From: Platismatia glauca
Taxonomy: Eukaryota > Ascomycota > Lecanoromycetes > Lecanorales > Parmeliaceae
Direction: 5' to 3'
DNA: 64,000 bases
Assembly: GCA_963556305.1 (NCBI GenBank)
Contig: OY745781.1
Location: 700,501-764,500, forward strand
Shown: positions 58,540-64,000 of the stretch, in pieces
Numbering within the stretch: the first letter of the stretch is position 1
Layout of the letters: each line of letters begins with the position of its first letter
Made by a program: the position numbers and the translations under genes
Notes under the pieces: generated by a model
What the model was told of the DNA's origin: nothing
Seen by the model: only the letters and a program-made list of their open reading frames with translations
Databases searched by the model: none

Positions 58540-59092
58540 AAATGTTGGAAATGAAGAGCGACGTATGCGTGCAGCCATACCAAGAAATTTATAATCATCA
58601 ACGACACCATCCGTCCACCGATCGCATGAACAAAACCCTCTTTCCCCAAAAGTAGCTTTCTGTTGACTCTGCACTGGATGAGGTTCCATTTAAATTGTAG
58701 GGCTGCGCTAGGCAGAGGTGCTCGGACCGTCGGATGCAAACTCTGAGGGGTCGAGGGTCACTGATGAGTGATGAAGGATTATGAAATCGAATGGTCAAAA
58801 TATTCTCGTCGTTCTGGTGTCACATCGTTTCCAGTTTGTAGGGTAGCCTGTCAAGCATAGCAGGTAGCGGTTTGGGATTGAAATTACGAGCAGCAGACAA
58901 GGTTTGTTACGACGACGGCTCCTGTCTGGAGAGCGCTTCGAAGATCCGAAAGCTTTCTACCTATCAACGGCCGACGCTTGAAGGGAACCAGCTGGGCGCA
59001 AACTGCATAACTTGTAACAACCCATCAATTGAAGCATGCCAATAGACCAATCATAAGGCTCCCACGAAACTCAGGAGATCCTCAAGCTGCTA
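58540..59092. other. Spacer upstream of ADE1
   Basis: About 550 bp between the 57.7-kb gene and ADE1; no gene seen. Confidence 0.35.
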
Positions 59093-60295
59093 ATGCAAGC
59101 AATGGCTCCGGTTATGCACACAGACCTCCAGGAGTACCTTCCTCTCGTGGCATCTGGAAAAGTTCGCGAAATATACGAAATTGACCAGTCGACACTACTC
59201 TTCGTTGCAACGGATCGAGTATCAGGTATGGCTCAAAGCCTCCGTGGACTCATCTCAATTTAATCTGTTTTCAGCTTACGACGTGGTGATGAAGAACGTA
59301 CGCCGACTCTCGATCTTCTTTTTGCACTGCGGCCTGGCAAGATGACTGAGTGTGATATTGGCGCCGCTAGGGTATCGATCAAAAGGGTGTCATTCTCACC
59401 CAACTTAGCCAGTTCTGGTTCATGTTGCTGCAGTCCAAGATTCCCTCCCTTCGCACTCACTACGTCTCTTTGAAAATCCCTCTGGCTCTCCAAGAGCGCT
59501 TACCCTCCGAAATGATCCACCAAATCCAGCGCCGGAGTATGGTGGTGAAACGTCTCAAAGTATTCCCAATCGAGAGCATTGTGCGAGGCTACATCACTGG
59601 GTCTGCTTGGAGCTCCTATCAGAAGAATGGCACCGTGTGCGGCCGAGCTCTTCCTACAGGCCTGCAAGAGTCTGAGAGACTGCAGGAACCCCTCTGGACT
59701 CCGAGCACGAAGGCCGAAGCCGGAGGAAAGGATGAGAACATCAGTCCTGCGGAAGGTTGGTCACTCACCTCCCGAGCTTGACCCTAGCCGTTTCACTCAT
59801 CTAATGCTGGGCGAAGCTAACAGCAGTTGGTGACAGCGGCCAGGATTGTGGGACAAGCATACGCAGATCAAATTGAACAGCTTTCGCTAGAACTTTACCA
59901 GACAGCCAATGCCTACGCCGCTGAGCGAGGTATCATCATTGCAGATACCAAGTTCGAGTTTGGACTTGACGAATCCACCACGCCCGCTGCCGTGGTCCTT
60001 ATCGACGAAGTGCTCACACCCGACAGCAGCCGGTTTTGGAGTGCTGACCGGTATGAGATTGGCAGAGGGCAGGAGTCATATGATAAGCAGTATCTGCGCG
60101 GTAAGCCTGTCAAGAATTCCCCGAGTTCCGCTGACCGGGATGGCAGATTGGCTGGTGAAGAATGGTCTGAGGGGAAAAGAAAGAGTGGAGATGCCGGATG
60201 ACGTTGCGTTGAACAGCATCGACCGATACAAAGAGGCGTATCGAAACATTGTAGGTAAGGGATGGGACGCAGCAGCTGAAGAAGCGGCCGCATAG
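59093..60295 (+). CDS. ADE1: Phosphoribosylaminoimidazole-succinocarboxamide (SAICAR) synthetase
   Basis: Cytosolic purine pathway enzyme joining CAIR and aspartate with ATP. Exons are 59093–59225, 59275–59297 (23 bp), 59371–59755, 59837–60100 and 60147–60295, giving 317 aa. Family landmarks are LPLVASGKVREIYEI, TLLFVATDRVSAYDVVM, NGIDQKGVILTQLSQFWF, VKRLKVFPIESIVRGYITGSAW, ENISPAEAARIVGQ (made by the splice 59755/59837), GIIIADTKFEFG and the C-terminal VLTPDSSRFW. Several AG sites precede the fourth exon; only 59837 restores the frame and the conserved text. The start could be the ATG at 59093 or the in-frame ATG at 59102. Complete and apparently functional. Confidence 0.95.
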
Positions 60296-61040
60296 AGGCG
60301 CATTGCATGAGGGGTGCACCAATCAGAAGTCATCCATTTCCGCGCCTCCAGAACTGTCAGGACAAATACGCGTACATGCATGGCCTCACAGCTTGACCTG
60401 TCACGGCCATTCGGTTCCATTGAATCGGAAGAACCTTAACTCTAATCATACATTCCCCTTCGCTCATTCGTGCCTCCACACTCCTGTCAAATGTGTCAAA
60501 TATGCATGTCACATGCATGTCACATGCATGTCACGCATCGAGCCTCATCTATAACCGCATTGAGGCTGCTCTGGATTATCGAGTAACGCAACGCAACGAC
60601 GCAACCCCGGCTTCCCGCGCAAGACGTCAGCCTCTGCTTCTGACACCGTCCACCTCGTCGTACAAGAATCACCCCAACAACAGCCCGAACAACAATCCCA
60701 ATTTTCCCTCATGCTTAAAGTTCGCCCGTCATCAACATTGGCGAAAGCAGTAAAACCGGCGAACGCTTACACGTCGGGCCAAACTCCGCATCCATTGTCG
60801 CAAACATCTGTATACCTCAGTGGACCCACCCATATTCCCCTCGCGGCCTTCAATTCATTCACCTCGCGCACCTCCAATCCGCCTCAATTGGTTCCAACCC
60901 TCTGTAACGCCGCACGCCTCCAAACGAGCCTCTTACTTCCAGCATCAGCAGCGACCCATCGCGTCGCAATCCTCGCACGGGACAACCCCGCAAGCACGGT
61001 CCCGAACCGCCCACCTCGTCTCCCCATCCTTCCCTCCACC
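60296..61040. other. Spacer with 11-bp tandem repeat and C/T-rich leader
   Basis: About 745 bp between ADE1 and the small Cys/His protein. It holds the ATGCATGTCAC tandem repeat and then a C/A/T-rich leader. The longer open frame that begins at 60711 is an extension of the small protein's frame into the leader and is not separately supported. Confidence 0.45.
60502..60534. repeat. ATGCATGTCAC tandem repeat, three copies
   Basis: Three exact head-to-tail copies of the 11-base unit. It contains overlapping ATGCAT palindromes and lies upstream of the small protein at 61041. Confidence 0.9.
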
Positions 61041-61244
61041 ATGTGCCACATCGAGCACATCCACTTCTCCTGCGGCCACCCAGAGGACACGAAATACACC
61101 ATGTGCGAGCTAGCCATGTCCGAAATGAATCATGTGACCACGACCACCGACACCGCGAAGAATTATCCGTGCGCGGCATGTTTCGCACGGGGAGTGGAGG
61201 AGAAAGCGAAGCAGACGAGGGAGCAGCAGGGCAAAGGCCGGTGA
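61041..61244 (+). CDS. Small Cys/His protein, conserved fungal type
   Basis: 67 aa starting MCHIEHIHFSCGHPE. The Cys/His spacing (CHIEHIHFSCGH, then MCELA and NYPCAAC) is of the kind found in small uncharacterised fungal proteins that probably bind zinc. The C-terminus is charged (EEKAKQTREQQGKGR). The frame is open upstream to 60711, but that part is Pro/Ser/Thr-rich leader translation, so 61041 is preferred. Function unknown. Confidence 0.6.
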   Translation: MCHIEHIHFSCGHPEDTKYTMCELAMSEMNHVTTTTDTAKNYPCAACFARGVEEKAKQTREQQGKGR

Positions 61245-61664
61245 ATTATCGGAGGAATAGGGACCGGCGTGCCTGCATTATAGGCGGAGAGGCCTGAACG
61301 GAGCGCATGTGTCTGGGGAGTCTGACCGCGGCTATTGACCGTCTGAACGCTGACCGAAGAGGATACGACCGACGCTCTGACGGCCGACGAAAGACGGGTT
61401 CTGAAGGAGTGGCACCGTTTGCGGCCAACACTTGTACTTTAATCTGCACTTGAAGTTTCGGGAGACTGGGACGGGAAAAAGTCAAAAGACCAATCGTATT
61501 GACATGCCTTCGAATAGATGTACAGGCAATACTCGCCGAGGAAAGGGGAACATCAGCGCCGCCTCCGCAAGACGGGGAGCACCCAAAGATATACCCAGAA
61601 TTAAAACGCGAGCAATGTGAAAAAAAAATTCCCTCACCCGTTCTCCTCTTACCCGCCAGTCACC
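61245..61664. other. Convergent spacer
   Basis: About 420 bp between the small Cys/His gene and the BTB gene. Nothing recognised. Confidence 0.35.
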
Positions 61665-62453
61665 TTAGGAACTCCCGTTGGTCTTGCTGTGGTCCAGATC
61701 CACGTCCTCGTCTTTGATATCGGTCATGGACATTCCCTCTTCCACGGCGCTGAATCCGACCTTCTCCCTGCCCCGATCCTGGCTAACGTCCCTAGCGTCG
61801 GGCACGCTCCTGCCCTCCAAGTGCCACTGCTGAATGCTGCGAATGATGTCCACGCTCAACTGCCCATTCTTCTTCAGCGCGTTCTCCCAGTGCGCGGGGA
61901 TCGCGTCGCTCAGCGTCAGGTATCTCGCGACGCTGTTGACCATCATCTCGCGCATCTGGTTGTCTTCGCTCGTGTTCGCGTAGACGTACTGCACGCGCCT
62001 CAGGCCCGGGTACGTCTCGTTGTTGTGGTAGAAGGCGCGCACGGTCTCCACGACGTCGTCGCTCAGCTTGGCGATCTGGAACTGCTCGCTGAGGAAGTAG
62101 AGGTCGAGGAGCGGTCCGACGTCCTTCTCCGCCTCGGGGTAGCGCAAGGCGCGGGAGTAGAGCCAGCCGACGAAGAGCTCAAAGGGGAGGTCGTCCGAGT
62201 CGGGGAGACCGAAGGATTTGGATTTGCTCTCGCGGTTCTCTTTGTTGTAGAAGATGTTGCGGAAGAAAGGGGAGTGGTAGCAGAGGAGCTTTTCGTGTAT
62301 CGTCCAGTTGGTGTTCTCGGTGCCGACGTAAACGTCTACGAGGGATGTGGTGAGGAGTCTGGATTGATCAAATCAGCGAGCTGGGGTAGCGGAGCTGGAG
62401 AGAGAGGCATACTCGTGGAGAGGCTTCTCAGGTTGCTCGGAGGACGTGGACAT
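61665..62453 (-). CDS. BTB/POZ-domain protein
   Basis: Exons 62453–62413 and 62358–61665 (54-nt intron, in phase) give 244 aa. The BTB fold is visible from residue ~18: SLVDVYVGTENTNWTIHEKLLCYHSPFFRNIF, then DLPFELFVGWLYSRAL and LLDLYFLSEQFQIAKL. The remaining ~100 residues are helical and end in an acidic, Asp-rich tail. BTB proteins of this short fungal type are usually adaptors, for example for Cul3 ligases, or of unknown function. No partner domain is present. Confidence 0.87.
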
Positions 62454-62760
62454 TCTGGCGGGGTGAGAAAGTGCGGCTCGGTGGAGTTGGGGCAGATGTA
62501 AGGGGTGTATTGTTGTTATTAAAAGGATGTACGGCGATGAAGAGGTGTAGAGAAGAATCGAAGCATGAGGGAGTTGAAACGGTGGGAGGTTGGTGAATGC
62601 ACTTCCTTGGTTTGCTCGTTGAGGGAGAAAGATGGCTGGCTGGCGTCATTGCCGAGATTTCTCCGGGGCCCAAAGCCTCTACGGGGTAGAGTACGTAGAG
62701 TACCCCTCCACGCCCTCAAAGAGTCCCTGTTGCGCAACGCGATATTTTGATAACAGATTA
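62454..62760. other. Spacer upstream of the BTB gene
   Basis: About 300 bp between the BTB start and the end of the partial gene at the right edge. No gene seen. Confidence 0.35.
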
Positions 62761-63930
62761 TTAACTTATGACAAAACTCTTGCGGGAGAGTCTGTAGATG
62801 ACCGTCAGAGCTGGAACTTTTGTAACCAAAGCTTTCCTTAAAGCTCCCTTGTTGTTGCGTTGAGGCAGCCCCAATCTGACGGGTGATTTTTGAGGCGTCC
62901 GGAGACTAATGGAACCGACGAGTAGAGTACCTTCCACGACAAGCCAAAAGCGAGCAGACAGAAGACAGCATACTGCAGAATCTGAGGCATTTTGTTGTTC
63001 ACTTTGGTCTTGTTTTGTACTGATTACAGCTATTGCCGCGCAAGGGTACGCTGTGGGGACCCGGAGACAATCATCACCACTCGTGCATTGGTCAACCTGG
63101 CGATGGCTGACTTCACTGTACGTTTCTCCAACGCTTACTTGAGCCTCGCGTGGCCCTACGCGCAGTGCCTGGCCCTCCACTGCCCTTGCATTTTCGTACT
63201 GTAGCAGTGTGAACTGGTGGCCGAGATCTGGACGGGTCCGTCTCGGATCTCCTCGATCATCAATGTACGGGACCTCTATACCTTTGCCCTCGGGGACGAA
63301 AAAGGGGTGCTTCATGCCAGTCGCAACGCCTATGATGGCATCGACCGTGGTACTGAGGAAGGTGCCTGGTGAAGGCGCTAAGTTATCCTCGATGCCAAAT
63401 GTGTGTTCTGTTTCAGAGTCGGTCAGGCCTAGCTGCTTCTCTTTCGCTTTGTCCATCCTTCCCGGCAAGAACTTTTCGAGGAATTTGACATGCTTCTTAG
63501 AGACCCTGCTATCATCTTGAAAACTTTTAGACACCAGTAGGACCTTGGCCCAGGCGTCACGCTCATTCGTGGCGACAGTTCTCTCAGACTTGAAGACGGG
63601 TTCTACAAGTCTCGCGAAGTATGAATCCTCATTATCCGTTGTATACTTCCTCCTATACTTGGAGATCTTCTTGTACGATGCATCTGTCATTCTGGATGGA
63701 CGCTCTTCTTCGAAAATACTGAACACCTCTTCTTTGAGCTTATGGCATTTGTCCAGATTCTTCGTGACATCTCGTTCAAGGCAAGAAACTTGCGGATGTT
63801 GTAAGCGTTCTTGCTTTGCTTCACTTAGAGCTCGGAAGATGTATTGGCGTTGGTAGGAGTCCTTGGTTCGATCTTTGAAGATGCATTCTCGGTGGAAGTT
63901 CGAGGGGCCTGTGATGGATTTGAGTAGTGC
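62761..63930 (-). CDS. Partial unrecognised gene at the right edge
   Basis: An acceptor (CATGTAG) at 63931 opens a frame that runs on the minus strand to 62761; at least one earlier exon lies beyond the window. The sequence starts ALLKSITGPSNFHRECIFKDR and continues with Lys/Glu-rich helices (HKLKEEVFSIFEEERPSR). It then reads ETEHTFGIEDNLAPSPGTFLSTTVDAIIG and TGMKHPFFVPEGKGIE. The last segment has an ExK shape like that of restriction-endonuclease-fold fungal proteins, which is only a weak hint. Below about 63210 the reading quality falls. A different frame (VKSAIARLTNARVVMIVSGSP, near 63100) looks more protein-like, so there is probably an intron or frameshift there and the C-terminus is not settled. 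Confidence 0.45.
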   Translation of the reverse strand, partial: ALLKSITGPSNFHRECIFKDRTKDSYQRQYIFRALSEAKQERLQHPQVSCLERDVTKNLDKCHKLKEEVFSIFEEERPSRMTDASYKKISKYRRKYTTDNEDSYFARLVEPVFKSERTVATNERDAWAKVLLVSKSFQDDSRVSKKHVKFLEKFLPGRMDKAKEKQLGLTDSETEHTFGIEDNLAPSPGTFLSTTVDAIIGVATGMKHPFFVPEGKGIEVPYIDDRGDPRRTRPDLGHQFTLLQYENARAVEGQALRVGPREAQVSVGETYSEVSHRQVDQCTSGDDCLRVPTAYPCAAIAVISTKQDQSEQQNASDSAVCCLLSARFWLVVEGTLLVGSISLRTPQKSPVRLGLPQRNNKGALRKALVTKVPALTVIYRLSRKSFVIS

Positions 63931-64000
63931 CTACATGGTGACACACGTGACGCATCCCACCCGTGCCTGAGCTTAGTCTTGCTTTGGATTGCCTCCTACG

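Noticed and set aside
61617..62501. Plus-strand ORF of 294 codons
   Set aside because: Antisense of the BTB gene, whose motifs and splice phase are clear.

Overview
The window is from a filamentous ascomycete (Pezizomycotina), most likely a Dothideomycete-type genome. The evidence is many short introns (mostly 43–60 nt, with GT...AG ends and CTAAC/CTGAC-like branch sites), C/T-rich tracts before start codons, and genes typical of filamentous ascomycetes: the velvet regulator VeA, a fungal delta-12 desaturase, a NACHT-ankyrin (NLR-like) relic, an Atg37-like acyl-CoA-binding protein and small secreted proteins. Class-level placement is inference. No rRNA, tRNA, CRISPR array or complete transposon was seen.

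Layout. 1–5.5 kb: veA with a very long leader. 5.5–10.6 kb: a decayed island with a broken Upf1-like helicase, an inverted repeat, a small unrecognised gene with a duplicated intron segment, and two stops shortly after its end. 11.3–12.9 kb: FAD2-type oleate desaturase (-). 14.0–18.8 kb: TRAPPII subunit Trs130/TRAPPC10 (-). 19.2–22.2 kb: gamma-glutamylcyclotransferase-like protein and a J-domain protein (+). 22.8–28.8 kb: accessory-looking cluster of two related predicted secreted proteins, a third secreted protein and a short-chain dehydrogenase. 29.1–29.7 kb: small ankyrin protein. 30.2–34.2 kb: RNA polymerase III subunit RPC2 (-). 35.7–39.2 kb: Pumilio protein of the Puf4/Puf5 type. 40.3–42.0 kb: SF3b subunit Cus1/SF3B2. 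42.5–44.2 kb: RS-rich protein. 44.6–45.1 kb: mitoribosomal mS33 (-). 45.6–46.8 kb: RNase III (Rnt1-like). 48.1–49.4 kb: LicD/Mnn4-like phosphotransferase (-). 50.6–53.5 kb: NLR pseudogene. 54.2–55.3 kb: acyl-CoA-binding membrane protein. 55.6–56.6 kb: ubiquitin-like/WLM metalloprotease (-). 57.7–58.5 kb: unrecognised gene with an in-frame TAG. 59.1–60.3 kb: ADE1 (SAICAR synthetase). 61.0–62.5 kb: small Cys/His protein and a BTB protein (-). 62.8 kb to the edge: partial unrecognised gene (-).

Housekeeping functions (Pol III, spliceosome, Golgi traffic, purine and lipid synthesis, rRNA processing, mitochondrial translation) have clean multi-exon frames. The damaged frames are confined to three places: 5.5–10 kb, 50.6–53.5 kb and possibly 57.7 kb. 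This makes general sequencing error an unlikely cause and points to real decay of accessory genes between conserved ones. Exon boundaries were worked out by hand from reading frames and splice consensus, and each has been checked for phase.
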